Assembly (NCBI GenBank): GCA_021029595.1
Contig: JAJJOY010000003.1
Location: 186,001 to 250,000, forward strand
Reading direction: 5' to 3'
Length of the DNA stretch: 64,000 nucleotides
DNA from: Hominenteromicrobium mulieris
GTDB taxonomy: Bacteria; Bacillota; Clostridia; Oscillospirales; Acutalibacteraceae
The notes beneath the pieces were generated by a model. The model ran no database searches. It saw only the letters and a program-made list of their open reading frames with translations, and was not told the DNA's origin. Positions 25,038 through 33,252 of this stretch are shown one piece after another (position 1 is the first letter of the stretch; every line of letters starts with the position of its first letter). The translations under genes were made by a program, and so were the position numbers.

Positions 25038-26219
25038 ATGGGCAAAAACCTCAAAGGCAAGGAATGTGGAAAAGGTATTCATCAAAGAAAAGACGGTCTG
25101 TACAGCGCAAGATTTGTTGACCGATTCGGAAAACGGCACGAGAAGTATTTTCAGACACTTCCCGAAGCGCGCAACTGGATTGAAGACAGCAAATACGCTG
25201 ACAAACACGACGATATTTTTGTTCCTACAGATATGACAGTCGATGAGTGGTTTAACTTCTGGATAGAAAACATTGTGGGCGATCTTGCTCCCAATACTCT
25301 CAGAAATTACAGGGAAAGGTACGAACATAATATCAAGCCCGTTATGGGTAAAATGCTTATCTCCAATGTTAAACCGATGCACTGCAAGAAGGTGCTTCTT
25401 GATATGGATGCAAACTATGCAGGCTCTACCATTCGGCAGACTTATATCGCCATGGGAACCATGTTCAAAGCAGCCAAGATGAATGATGTGATCGCTAAGC
25501 ACCCTATGGACGGAGTTCGATATTCAAAACCTGTGCGTGCGAAAGATGACATCAAATTCTTCACCCGTGAGGAACAAAGCAAATTTCTTGAAGCAGCCCG
25601 AAAATCACACAATTACGAGCAATACGCGCTGATTCTTGAAACCGAACTTCGTACCGGTGAGCTGATCGGACTGACATGGGATGCAATCGATTTTGAGCAT
25701 CGGATGCTTACAGTAAACAAGACACTCGAATTTCGCCATGCGCAGCAATTCTGGCGAGCGGGTCCTCCGAAAACCCAGCAAAGCTATCGGACGATTCCCT
25801 TGACAGACAGGGCGTACGACATATTCAAGAAATTATGGGATAACAGGCACGAGAGATATGAATCTCCTGCTTTATCTGAAACTCTTGAATATGTGGACAG
25901 ACGCACGGGCATGATGGCTAAACTTGTGATGCGTGATCTTGTCTTCATCAACTGGCGCACCGGGCAACCGAACAAAAACAGTTCTTATGATACCCACCTC
26001 TACAAACTTTGCGATAAAGCCGGTATCAAGCGGGTATGTATGCATGCTCTGCGGCACACATACGCAACCCGTGCAATCGAAAGCGGTATGCCCCCTAAAA
26101 TACTGCAAACCCTTCTGGGACACGCCAGCATAAAAACAACCATGGATAGATATGTTCATGTAACCGATGAATCCATGAATCAGGCGATGATCCAGTTCCA
26201 GCAAGATGCGGTCTATTAA
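25038..26219 (+). CDS. int: Tyrosine recombinase / integrase
   Basis: 393-aa phage-type integrase that should insert and excise this element. N-terminal AP2-like arm-binding region (residues 10-50, [21 protein letters not shown]), core-binding domain (about 65-165), catalytic domain (about 180-393). Catalytic residues visible: Arg in [10 protein letters not shown], His-X-X-Arg in [10 protein letters not shown], His in LGHASIKTT and Tyr in MDRYVHV. AAAGGAG precedes the ATG. The gene lies 258 bases from the right attachment site, the usual place for a site-specific integrase. Confidence 0.95.
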   Translation: MGKNLKGKECGKGIHQRKDGLYSARFVDRFGKRHEKYFQTLPEARNWIEDSKYADKHDDIFVPTDMTVDEWFNFWIENIVGDLAPNTLRNYRERYEHNIKPVMGKMLISNVKPMHCKKVLLDMDANYAGSTIRQTYIAMGTMFKAAKMNDVIAKHPMDGVRYSKPVRAKDDIKFFTREEQSKFLEAARKSHNYEQYALILETELRTGELIGLTWDAIDFEHRMLTVNKTLEFRHAQQFWRAGPPKTQQSYRTIPLTDRAYDIFKKLWDNRHERYESPALSETLEYVDRRTGMMAKLVMRDLVFINWRTGQPNKNSSYDTHLYKLCDKAGIKRVCMHALRHTYATRAIESGMPPKILQTLLGHASIKTTMDRYVHVTDESMNQAMIQFQQDAVY

Positions 26220-26232
26220 TCAGCCATTCGTA

Positions 26233-26253
26233 AATGGCGTAAAAAATGGCGTA
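26233..26253 (+). repeat. Paired AATGGCGTA repeats, right arm, inner
   Basis: AATGGCGTA at 26233-26241 and 26245-26253, just after the integrase stop. Period 12 bases, one longer than the other two pairs. Confidence 0.55.
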
Positions 26254-26392
26254 GACAGTAAATCAGCAGGCAGAAAAAAACTAGTAAAAAAATCGGTGCA
26301 ATACCAAAAGCGCTGATTTCGGACATTTATCAGCAGTAAAATCCCCCTGAAAACGGGGGATTCTGATAAAAACCGATATATTTTAATGCGAG

Positions 26393-26412
26393 AATGGCGT
26401 AAAAATGGCGTA
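26393..26412 (+). repeat. Paired AATGGCGTA repeats, right arm, outer
   Basis: AATGGCGTA at 26393-26401 and 26404-26412, in the same orientation as the left pair. Between the two right pairs lies a short perfect palindrome ATCCCCC/GGGGGAT (26341-26361) without a T-tract. Confidence 0.6.
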
Positions 26413-26477
26413 AAATCCAAAAGCCAAATCGCAAAAGCCCAGTAAATCCGGGAATTTTTCTAAGGAGAATGATAAAT

Positions 26478-26493
26478 ATGAAATTAGGTATCG
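26478..26493 (+). repeat. attR: ychF start codon region
   Basis: ATGAAATTAGGTATCG, second copy of the direct repeat, here forming the real 5' end of ychF. Confidence 0.85.
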
Positions 26494-27572
26494 TCGGTCT
26501 GCCGAACGTCGGCAAGAGCACACTTTTTAATGCGATCACGAATGCGGGGGCGCAGTCTGCGAACTACCCGTTCTGCACCATTGAGCCGAACGTGGGCGTT
26601 GTTGCCGTGCCGGACAAGCGCCTCGATAAGCTGGCAGAAATGTACGAGCCGGAAAAGTTCACCCCGGCGACGATCGAGTTTGTGGACATTGCGGGTCTTG
26701 TGAAGGGCGCGTCGAAGGGCGAGGGCCTCGGCAACAAGTTTCTCTCCAACATCCGCGAGGTGGACGCAGTGGTTCATGTGGTGCGCTGCTTCGAAAACGA
26801 CGACATTATTCACGTCGAGGGTTCCATCGACCCGGCCCGCGACATTGAGACAATCGACCTTGAGCTGATTCTCTCCGACATTGAGGTGCTTGACCGCCGC
26901 ATTGACAAGACGAAAAAGATGATCAAGGCGGACAAGAAGTACCAGAGCGAGCTGGAGTTCTTTGAGCGCGTACACGAGGCGCTGGATGCCGGCAAGCCCG
27001 CCCGCAGCGTAGCGTGTGACGAGGAGGAAGCCGAGCTGCTCGCTTCCGTCAACCTGCTGACGAACAAGCCCATCATTTTCGCCGCCAACATGAGCGAATC
27101 CGACTTTGCAAACGGCATTGAAAACAACCCCGGCTATCTCGCCGTGAAGAAGATTGCCGACGAGCAGCACGCTGCTGTGCTGCCGATCTGCGCGGAGATT
27201 GAAGCCGAAATTTCCGGCATGGACCCGGAGGAAAAGGAGCTTTTCCTCGCCGACATGGGTCTGACCGAATCCGGCCTTGACCGCCTCATCAACGCGTGCT
27301 ACTCCCTGCTCGGTCTCATCTCCTACCTGACCGCCGGCAAGCCCGAGGTGCGCGCCTGGACGATTAAGAAGGGCACGAAGGCCCCGCAGGCTGCGGGCAA
27401 AATTCACAGCGATTTCGAGCGCGGCTTCATCCGTGCCGAGGTCATTGCATTTGACGACCTGATGGCATGCGGCACCATGGCGACCGCGAAAGAAAAAGGC
27501 CTTGTACGCAGCGAAGGCAAGGAGTATGTAATGCAGGACGGCGACATCGTTCTGTTCCGCTTCAACGTTTAA
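26478..27572 (+). CDS. ychF: Redox-regulated ATPase YchF (Obg family)
   Basis: 364-aa YchF/EngD, a ribosome-associated P-loop protein that prefers ATP over GTP. G1 GLPNVGKSTLFNA, switch DIAGLVKGASKGEGLGNKFL, G4-like NMSE motif (ANMSESDF), and the C-terminal TGS domain ending with the conserved YVMQDGDIVLFRFNV. The ATG at 26478 has AAGGAG 9-13 bases upstream, and that ribosome site lies on the element side of the attachment core. The coding part is host-like and GC-rich. A terminator follows at 27591. Confidence 0.97.
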   Translation: MKLGIVGLPNVGKSTLFNAITNAGAQSANYPFCTIEPNVGVVAVPDKRLDKLAEMYEPEKFTPATIEFVDIAGLVKGASKGEGLGNKFLSNIREVDAVVHVVRCFENDDIIHVEGSIDPARDIETIDLELILSDIEVLDRRIDKTKKMIKADKKYQSELEFFERVHEALDAGKPARSVACDEEEAELLASVNLLTNKPIIFAANMSESDFANGIENNPGYLAVKKIADEQHAAVLPICAEIEAEISGMDPEEKELFLADMGLTESGLDRLINACYSLLGLISYLTAGKPEVRAWTIKKGTKAPQAAGKIHSDFERGFIRAEVIAFDDLMACGTMATAKEKGLVRSEGKEYVMQDGDIVLFRFNV

Positions 27573-27590
27573 TCTTCAAACAAAAATTGC

Positions 27591-27633
27591 AAAGCCCTCC
27601 GCTTCCGATTTTTCGGGATGCGGAGGGCTTTTT
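27591..27633. terminator. Convergent terminator
   Basis: AAAGCCCTCCGC (27591-27602) pairs with GCGGAGGGCTTT (27620-27631) followed by TTTTT. It serves ychF and, on the other strand, the Bce-like permease. Confidence 0.9.
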
Positions 27634-27655
27634 GCAGGAATAAATCTTGTAATCT

Positions 27656-29635
27656 TTATTTGCTGTCTTCGCTGATGATGCGGTAATACACCTTTGCGGT
27701 GAGGGCATAGACGACCGCATAGAGCACGGAGAATACGAGGAACGACGCGACGGTGCAGGTAATAAACACCGTTTCGGAGCTGAGCATCATAGCGCGCAGA
27801 ATAGCGCGGATGATGGGGTACGCGAACATCACGTGGATGCCGGCTGTGATGAGCGGCAGGAAGAAAACGGTCAAAATCTGCGTATGGATAGAGTGCTTTA
27901 CTTCCTTTTGGCTGAGGCCGACCTGCTGCATGATGGCAAAGCGGTTCTTATCCTCCATACCTTCGGAAATCTGCTTATAGTAAATGATGAGCACAGCCGC
28001 CATGGTGAACACAAAGCCGAGCGAGATGCCCATAAAGAGGAAGCTGCCATACATGCTGCGAATTTCCTTCGTGTTTTCGACACGGCACTCAAAATTGAAG
28101 TATCCGTCTTCGTCCCAGAATACGCTTTCTTCGTCCGGCATGATGGTCGTAACGTCTTCGCGGATCGCATCGTAAAACGTCTGTTGTTCCTCATCTCTCA
28201 GTTTGCCGAGCGAGATGCAGTAGTACTCGGTGGGCGTGATGACTTGACTTTTTTCCGCATAATCCGGCAGAACAACGACATACGGCTTTGAGACGTAAGC
28301 GTGATATCTGCCGCGCAGGTTAAAGGACTTCGGCGTGGGTAAAAGCGTATACGTCGTGCCCGCAAATGTCATGGTGTCCGGCATAGGTACGCCGTCTACA
28401 CTCATATAAAGCGCCGTGCCCGGTTCCACGGTCACGTTTTCGCCTGTGATGCGGTTATAGGTCTCTGCGGAAAAGAACAGCACGTTACGCGTGATGGAGT
28501 CGACCTGCGCGGTGCCGTCTTTCATGAAGATTGCAGAGGAATGGTCTTCGGTTTCTTCTGCGGAATCGTAGCCGGTCAGGAATTCATAGGACGTATAGCT
28601 GCCGCCCGGAACACTTTTCAGCTCATCGGTCAGAAAGGTGTCCATGTCGACCATGTGGTTCGGGTCTTCCATACTCACCAGAACATCTGCCGGGTAGCGT
28701 GTGTGGATCATATCCTCGGCGCCAAACCACAGCGAGCAGGTGGAGGACAAAATGACGAGCACCATGGTGGAGAGAATGCAGATATTTGCAAGGCCGACGG
28801 CGTTTTGCTTCATGCGGTACAGCATGCCGGAAACACTGATGAAGTGGCTTGTTTTGTAATAATAATTTTTGTTGCGGCGCAAAAGCTTTAAAAGCGCGAT
28901 GCTGCCCGCCGTGAACAGGAAATACGTGCCGATAATGACGAGGAGGACGGCAACGAAAAACAGAGAGATGGCGAGGACAGGCTCACGGGAAGACAGAATG
29001 GAAAGCGCATAGCCGGAGCCGAGGCACAGCACGCCGAGAATGGCCATGAACGCTTTCGTCTTCGGCTCGCGCTCGCCGACGTTCGTGCCGTGCAGAAGCT
29101 CTATGGGGCGCGAAATGCGCACACGAAACACATTCGAGATATAAATCAAAACGTAGATTACGCCGAACACAACAGCAACGTACTGCAGGCTTTTCGGGAT
29201 GATGTGAAAGCCGTAATTCGGCGTGATGCGTATCATTTTGGCAACGATGAGAAATGTGAGTTTATCAAGCAAAATGCCGACGGCGCAGCCGCCTACAATA
29301 ACGATAAGCGCCGTGAAAAGCGTTTCCAACCCGATGACGCGGGCAATGTGGCCTTTGTTCATGCCGAGCACATTATAGAGACCGAGTTCTTTTTTACGCT
29401 GCTTCATCAAAAAGCTGTTCGTGTAAAACAAAAATATAACGGCAAACAGCATGACGACGGTGCTGCCGAGCGTGAACATCATTTGCGACGTGGGACCGAG
29501 CTCCGTATTATTGGAAAGCGAATTTAAAATGTAGCTGACCGCTGCCACAAAAACGCCCGCCAGCATAAACGGCACGTAGCTGCGGCGGTGCTTTTTGATG
29601 TTCTGCGCCGCCAAGCGCACATATAAGTTATTCAT
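27656..29635 (-). CDS. Bce-like ABC permease (FtsX family)
   Basis: 659-aa permease of the BceB/FtsX type. N-terminal helix after RLAAQNIKKHRRSYVPFML, about ten membrane segments in all, and a large extracellular domain (about residues 310-510) between helices seven and eight that is typical of peptide-sensing and detoxifying BceB proteins. In B. subtilis such pairs protect lipid II-cycle intermediates from bacitracin-like antibiotics and pass the signal to their kinase. It follows its ATPase by 15 bases. Confidence 0.9.
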   Translation of the reverse strand: MNNLYVRLAAQNIKKHRRSYVPFMLAGVFVAAVSYILNSLSNNTELGPTSQMMFTLGSTVVMLFAVIFLFYTNSFLMKQRKKELGLYNVLGMNKGHIARVIGLETLFTALIVIVGGCAVGILLDKLTFLIVAKMIRITPNYGFHIIPKSLQYVAVVFGVIYVLIYISNVFRVRISRPIELLHGTNVGEREPKTKAFMAILGVLCLGSGYALSILSSREPVLAISLFFVAVLLVIIGTYFLFTAGSIALLKLLRRNKNYYYKTSHFISVSGMLYRMKQNAVGLANICILSTMVLVILSSTCSLWFGAEDMIHTRYPADVLVSMEDPNHMVDMDTFLTDELKSVPGGSYTSYEFLTGYDSAEETEDHSSAIFMKDGTAQVDSITRNVLFFSAETYNRITGENVTVEPGTALYMSVDGVPMPDTMTFAGTTYTLLPTPKSFNLRGRYHAYVSKPYVVVLPDYAEKSQVITPTEYYCISLGKLRDEEQQTFYDAIREDVTTIMPDEESVFWDEDGYFNFECRVENTKEIRSMYGSFLFMGISLGFVFTMAAVLIIYYKQISEGMEDKNRFAIMQQVGLSQKEVKHSIHTQILTVFFLPLITAGIHVMFAYPIIRAILRAMMLSSETVFITCTVASFLVFSVLYAVVYALTAKVYYRIISEDSK

Positions 29636-29650
29636 TTTCGTGCCCTCCCG

Positions 29651-30406
29651 TTACGCGCCTGCCGCCATGGCGGTGAGGGTATCCGAAATACGGTGGAACA
29701 TCTCTTCATTTGTGGAACCACCGCGGTAAATTTGGTGGAACACAACGCCGTCTTTGATGAACAGTACGCGGCCGGCATGGCTTGCGGCCTTAGTGGAGTG
29801 CGTGACCATCAAAATCGTCTGACCGGCGCGGTTAATCTCGCCAAAGAGCGATAAAAGGCTGTCGGACGCGCGGGAATCGAGTGCGCCGGTGGGTTCATCC
29901 GCAAGGAGAATCTGCGGTGAGGTGATGAGCGCACGCGCCACGGCGGCGCGCTGCTTCTGGCCGCCGGAGACCTCGTACGGGTACTTCTGGAGCAGATCTG
30001 CAATGCCGAGCTGCTGCGCGAGCGGCAGAAGCTTCGCCTGCATCTCCGGGAAATGCTTGCCCGCCAAAACGAGCGGCAGAAAAATATTATCCTGCAGGGT
30101 GAAGGTATCAAGCAGGTTGAAATCCTGAAAAACAAACCCGAGGTTCTGGCGGCGGAACGAAGCAATCTCTTTTTCGCCGATGGTCGAGAGTGCACGGCCG
30201 TTTAAGAACACCTCACCCTCCGTGGGACGGTCAAGCGCCGCCAGGATATTTAAGAGCGTCGTTTTGCCGGAGCCGGACTCGCCCATGATGGCGACATACT
30301 CGCCGCGCTCCACGGCAAATGTGACATTCGTGAGCGCCTGCACGCGGCTGCCGCCGAACCGCGTGGTGTATACCTTTTTCAATCCATTGACTTCCAAAAC
30401 AGCCAT
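29651..30406 (-). CDS. Bce-like ABC ATPase
   Basis: 251-aa ATPase of the MacB/BceA group. Walker A GESGSGKTT, Q-loop in FVFQDFNLLD, signature VSGGQKQRAAVARAL, Walker B ILLADEPTGALD, H-loop MVTHSTKAA. Start at ATG 30406 (AAAAGGAG upstream); an upstream reading to 30463 crosses the promoter. Works with the permease at 27656. It is separated from the kinase gene by an operator-like repeat, so it can be induced on its own. Confidence 0.92.
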   Translation of the reverse strand: MAVLEVNGLKKVYTTRFGGSRVQALTNVTFAVERGEYVAIMGESGSGKTTLLNILAALDRPTEGEVFLNGRALSTIGEKEIASFRRQNLGFVFQDFNLLDTFTLQDNIFLPLVLAGKHFPEMQAKLLPLAQQLGIADLLQKYPYEVSGGQKQRAAVARALITSPQILLADEPTGALDSRASDSLLSLFGEINRAGQTILMVTHSTKAASHAGRVLFIKDGVVFHQIYRGGSTNEEMFHRISDTLTAMAAGA

Positions 30407-30438
30407 AAATAAGTCTCCTTTTTCAATTCGTTGACAAA

Positions 30439-30513
30439 AGTATACAGCAAAAAGCGGACGCAAAACATCGATTCACCTTACAAAATGAAAGGCGGAGCTT
30501 ACATTTTTGTAAG
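30439..30513 (-). promoter_or_regulatory. Promoter and operator of the Bce-like ABC genes
   Basis: Minus strand -10 TATACT (30439-30444) with a weak -35. About 10 bases upstream of the -35 position lies an inverted repeat, CCTTACAAAATG (30476-30487) with CATTTTTGTAAGG (near 30501-30513). This is where an OmpR-family activator such as the adjacent regulator would bind. Confidence 0.6.
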
Positions 30514-30514
30514 G

Positions 30515-31519
30515 TCACTCCACCTGTAAATTGCTTTCCTTCATATCGAGCGAAAAGGTGCTGCCTGCGCCGGGGGCGGACTGCACGGAAAGCGTGTGGC
30601 CGAGCATATCGGCGGCGCGGCGGCTCAGATACATGCCGAGACCCGTCGATTTCTTTTCTGCCCTGCCGTTATAGCCCGTGAAGCCCTTTTCAAAAATGCG
30701 CGGCAGGTCTTCCGGTGCGATGCCGATGCCGGTATCGCTGACCTTTAAGACCTTATTCTTTGTGACGGTGACGGTCACGGTGCCGCTTTCCGTATATTTT
30801 ACGGCGTTTGCGAGCAGCTGACCCAAAATGAACGCCAACCACTTTTCGTCCGTTAAGACCTGCACCGGGGCAATATCGCACTTTAACGCGATGTGCTTGC
30901 GGACAAACTGCCCGGCATACTGCCGCACGACGCGCTTTATGACGGGTTCGACCTCGACTTTGGCAAACACAAGGTCGTTTGATGTGCTGTTTAGGCGGGC
31001 GTAATTCAAGGCCATTTCGGCATAGCGGTCTATGCGGAACAGCTCTGCGGAAAGTGCACGGCTGCGCGGGGTATCTTCTTCGCCGAGCATCAGCCGCATG
31101 GCGGAGATGGGCGTTTTGATCTGGTGTACCCACATGGTGAAATAATCGGTGTTCTCCTCCTGCCCACGGCGGCGGTCGGTCTCACTTTGGGCGAGCTTGG
31201 TGCACAGCATGCGCACGGCTTCGTCATAACACACGGCCGTGCTGCCCGAGGGCTCCGGGAGGTCATCGCGCGATTCGGGCAGATTCAAAAGCGCCGATTC
31301 CAACCGGCGAAACTGCTTATGAAACCGCAGATAGCTTAAAATAAAGCTTAAAAGCCCCACCGCCGCGCACAGCAGCGCCGCGTACAAAACGGGATCGGCG
31401 GGCAAATCGTATAAATAGAGGATCACCGCAAAAATGGCAAAGCACAGCAGCAAAAACGCGATCTGCAAAATGTGTGCGCACAGGTATGAGAAAAACAGCG
31501 CGCTTTCTTTTTTCTTCAT
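30515..31519 (-). CDS. BceS-like intramembrane-sensing histidine kinase
   Basis: 334-aa kinase: two N-terminal helices with almost no extracellular loop (residues about 10-60), then the DHp domain with H-box FTMWVHQIKTPISAM, N-box LGQLLANAVKYTES, G1 DTGIGIA, G2 GLGMYLSRR. This intramembrane-sensing architecture matches BceS, which reads the state of the BceAB transporter instead of a ligand. Starts 9 bases after the regulator gene. Confidence 0.92.
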   Translation of the reverse strand: MKKKESALFFSYLCAHILQIAFLLLCFAIFAVILYLYDLPADPVLYAALLCAAVGLLSFILSYLRFHKQFRRLESALLNLPESRDDLPEPSGSTAVCYDEAVRMLCTKLAQSETDRRRGQEENTDYFTMWVHQIKTPISAMRLMLGEEDTPRSRALSAELFRIDRYAEMALNYARLNSTSNDLVFAKVEVEPVIKRVVRQYAGQFVRKHIALKCDIAPVQVLTDEKWLAFILGQLLANAVKYTESGTVTVTVTKNKVLKVSDTGIGIAPEDLPRIFEKGFTGYNGRAEKKSTGLGMYLSRRAADMLGHTLSVQSAPGAGSTFSLDMKESNLQVE

Positions 31520-31527
31520 GGGTCACC

Positions 31528-32205
31528 TCACAAAACGACATAGCCGCTGCCGACGCGCGTCGTGATGAAATCGGTCAGGCCGATGCCGGAAAGCTTCTTA
31601 CGCAGGCGGGTCATGTTGACGGTCAGCGTGTTTTCTTCAATGTACAGGTCGTATTCCCAAAGGCGCGTCATGAGCGTTTCGCGGCTGACGACCTTGCCGC
31701 GGCTTTCCATAAGCGTCTGCAAAATGCGGAACTCATTGCGTGTGAGCTGCACCTTTTGGCCGTCGTGCGTCACGGTCTCATCGTTCAGGTTCAAGACCGC
31801 GCCGCCACGCTCAATGACCGGCACACGGTCGCCGAGGTCGTAGGTACGGCGCAAAACGGCGCGAATTTTTGCCATAAGCACGGAGGGGTCGAACGGCTTT
31901 GCGATAAAATCATCGCCGCCCATGTCTACCGCCATCACAATATTCATATTTTCCGACGCGCTGGAGACGAAAATGATCGGCACGGCGGATATTTTGCGAA
32001 TCTCGCTGCACCAGTGGTAGCCGTTAAAAAACGGCAGGGTGATGTCCATGAGGACAAGATGCGGGTCGAAATCCGTAAATTCGCGCAGAACATCGCGAAA
32101 ATCGCGGACACAGCGCGGGGTAAGCCCCCAAGATTCGATGATGCGGCTGACCGCACCCGCAATAGCCTCATCATCTTCAACAATCAAAATTCTGTGATTT
32201 TCCAT
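31528..32205 (-). CDS. OmpR-family response regulator (BceR-like)
   Basis: 225-aa regulator: receiver domain with acidic EDDEA, phospho-acceptor in LVLMDITLP and Lys in FIAKPFDPS; winged-helix DNA-binding domain from about residue 125 (LTRNEFRILQTLMESRGKVVSRE, then MTRLRKKL). First gene of the regulator-kinase pair; likely target is the repeat at 30476-30513. Confidence 0.93.
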   Translation of the reverse strand: MENHRILIVEDDEAIAGAVSRIIESWGLTPRCVRDFRDVLREFTDFDPHLVLMDITLPFFNGYHWCSEIRKISAVPIIFVSSASENMNIVMAVDMGGDDFIAKPFDPSVLMAKIRAVLRRTYDLGDRVPVIERGGAVLNLNDETVTHDGQKVQLTRNEFRILQTLMESRGKVVSRETLMTRLWEYDLYIEENTLTVNMTRLRKKLSGIGLTDFITTRVGSGYVVL

Positions 32206-32227
32206 AGTATCTCCAATTTACAAATCA

Positions 32228-33079
32228 TTAGCCTCGCTTCTCCCCGAGTACCCGCTTCAAAAACGCCGCCGAGCGCTCCATGCATTTCAGCTGCTCTATG
32301 GAGCCGAAATGTTCTGCCGCAAAGCTGCCGGTGTAACCGGAGTCAAGCAAAACACGCATCATTTTTTCAATGGGCAGATCGCCGTCGCCTACCGCCACGG
32401 GATACAGCTTGCGGTTTGCGACCGTGACGCACGGGCTGCCGGTGTTTTCCGTAAACGCGCGGTCTTTGCAGTGCACGGACGCAATGTACGGACGGAACAG
32501 GGAAAAGCTCTTCACCGCGTCCTCCTCATTATAAAGGAAATTGCCGGTATCAAAGCCGCAGCGCAGACCGGGCACATGCTGCATAAACCACATGAGCTCA
32601 TCGGTGCGGGAGTACGGCGCCGTTAGGTTATCGAACTCCTCCATGACAACCGTGATGCCGTACTTTTCCGCTTCCGCTGTAAGCTCCGTTAAAGATGCCG
32701 CCATGCGCAGGCGGCGGGCTTCATACTTTGCGCTGCCGCGCACCATTTCGTTCTCCGTCAAAAAACCCGCCACGGCAAGCAGGAACTTGCAGTTTGCTTT
32801 TTCGCAGCAGTCTATGACGCGCAGAGATTCCGCACGGTCGTTTTCCGGGGAACCCGTCTCGCTGCCGAAATCGAAAAAATTATAAATGCCGTTCACGCAA
32901 AGACCGGCTTTTTGCAGCGCAGGCAAAATTACATCACCCTCGTTTTTGATGCGGTTCGCGTCGAGCTCCACACCGTCAAAGCCAAAGCGTTTTACCGCCG
33001 CGCACACTTCATCTAATGTAATATTCTCCTGCTTCATGGCTTCTGCCATGTGCTCGTAAAAAACAGAAATTCGGTTCAT
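32228..33079 (-). CDS. Sugar phosphate isomerase/epimerase (TIM barrel)
   Basis: 283-aa xylose-isomerase-like TIM-barrel protein. Metal-site motifs: Glu in DGVELDANR, Glu in VVMEEFDN, Asp/His pairs in GFDTGNFL and VHCKDRAF, and a final Glu in FAAEHFGS. Members act on myo-inositol derivatives and other sugars; the substrate here is unknown. ATG 33079 follows GGAGGTG; a longer reading to 33196 has no homology in front. It begins 23 bases upstream of the two-component genes on the same strand but probably has its own role. Confidence 0.8.
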   Translation of the reverse strand: MNRISVFYEHMAEAMKQENITLDEVCAAVKRFGFDGVELDANRIKNEGDVILPALQKAGLCVNGIYNFFDFGSETGSPENDRAESLRVIDCCEKANCKFLLAVAGFLTENEMVRGSAKYEARRLRMAASLTELTAEAEKYGITVVMEEFDNLTAPYSRTDELMWFMQHVPGLRCGFDTGNFLYNEEDAVKSFSLFRPYIASVHCKDRAFTENTGSPCVTVANRKLYPVAVGDGDLPIEKMMRVLLDSGYTGSFAAEHFGSIEQLKCMERSAAFLKRVLGEKRG

Positions 33080-33199
33080 ACAAACGCCACCTCCAAAAGT
33101 ATTTTCAGCATAGCAGGCAATGCGGATTTTGTCAATGTAAAACCCGCAAGCAGTACGCGTTCCGCTGCCTTTTCCGAAAATTTTTCCCGGCGGCACAAT

Positions 33200-33233
33200 G
33201 TGACAGAATCAAAATTTGTCCCACATGTATACT
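33200..33233 (+). promoter_or_regulatory. spoIIG-type promoter with 22-bp spacer
   Basis: GTGACA (33200-33205) and TATACT (33228-33233) are 22 bases apart. The B. subtilis spoIIG promoter, activated by phosphorylated Spo0A on sigma-A polymerase, has this same abnormal 22-base spacing. A fully canonical Spo0A box (TTTGTCGAA) is not evident; the nearest is TTTGTCCCA inside the spacer. Confidence 0.6.
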
Positions 33234-33252
33234 GGTGTCGGGAGGTGAAAGC

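Larger units (their letters stand above)
18631..26493. mobile_element. Integrative element inserted at the start codon of ychF
   Basis: About 7.85 kb bounded by a 16-bp direct repeat identical to the first 16 bases of ychF (18631-18646 and 26478-26493). A tyrosine recombinase gene lies at the right end, and paired AATGGCGTA repeats lie near both ends. The DNA is visibly more A+T-rich and uses different codons from the flanks. Cargo: SAVED-domain remnant, four-gene ABC exporter, LytTR/GHKL two-component system, frameshifted sigma-like gene. No relaxase, conjugation, replication or excisionase gene is seen, so it is a small genomic island or a decayed, possibly mobilisable element. Confidence 0.85.

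Noticed and set aside
26341-26361. Hairpin ATCCCCC/GGGGGAT after the integrase as an intrinsic terminator
   Set aside because: No T-tract follows on either strand; kept only as a palindrome in the right arm.
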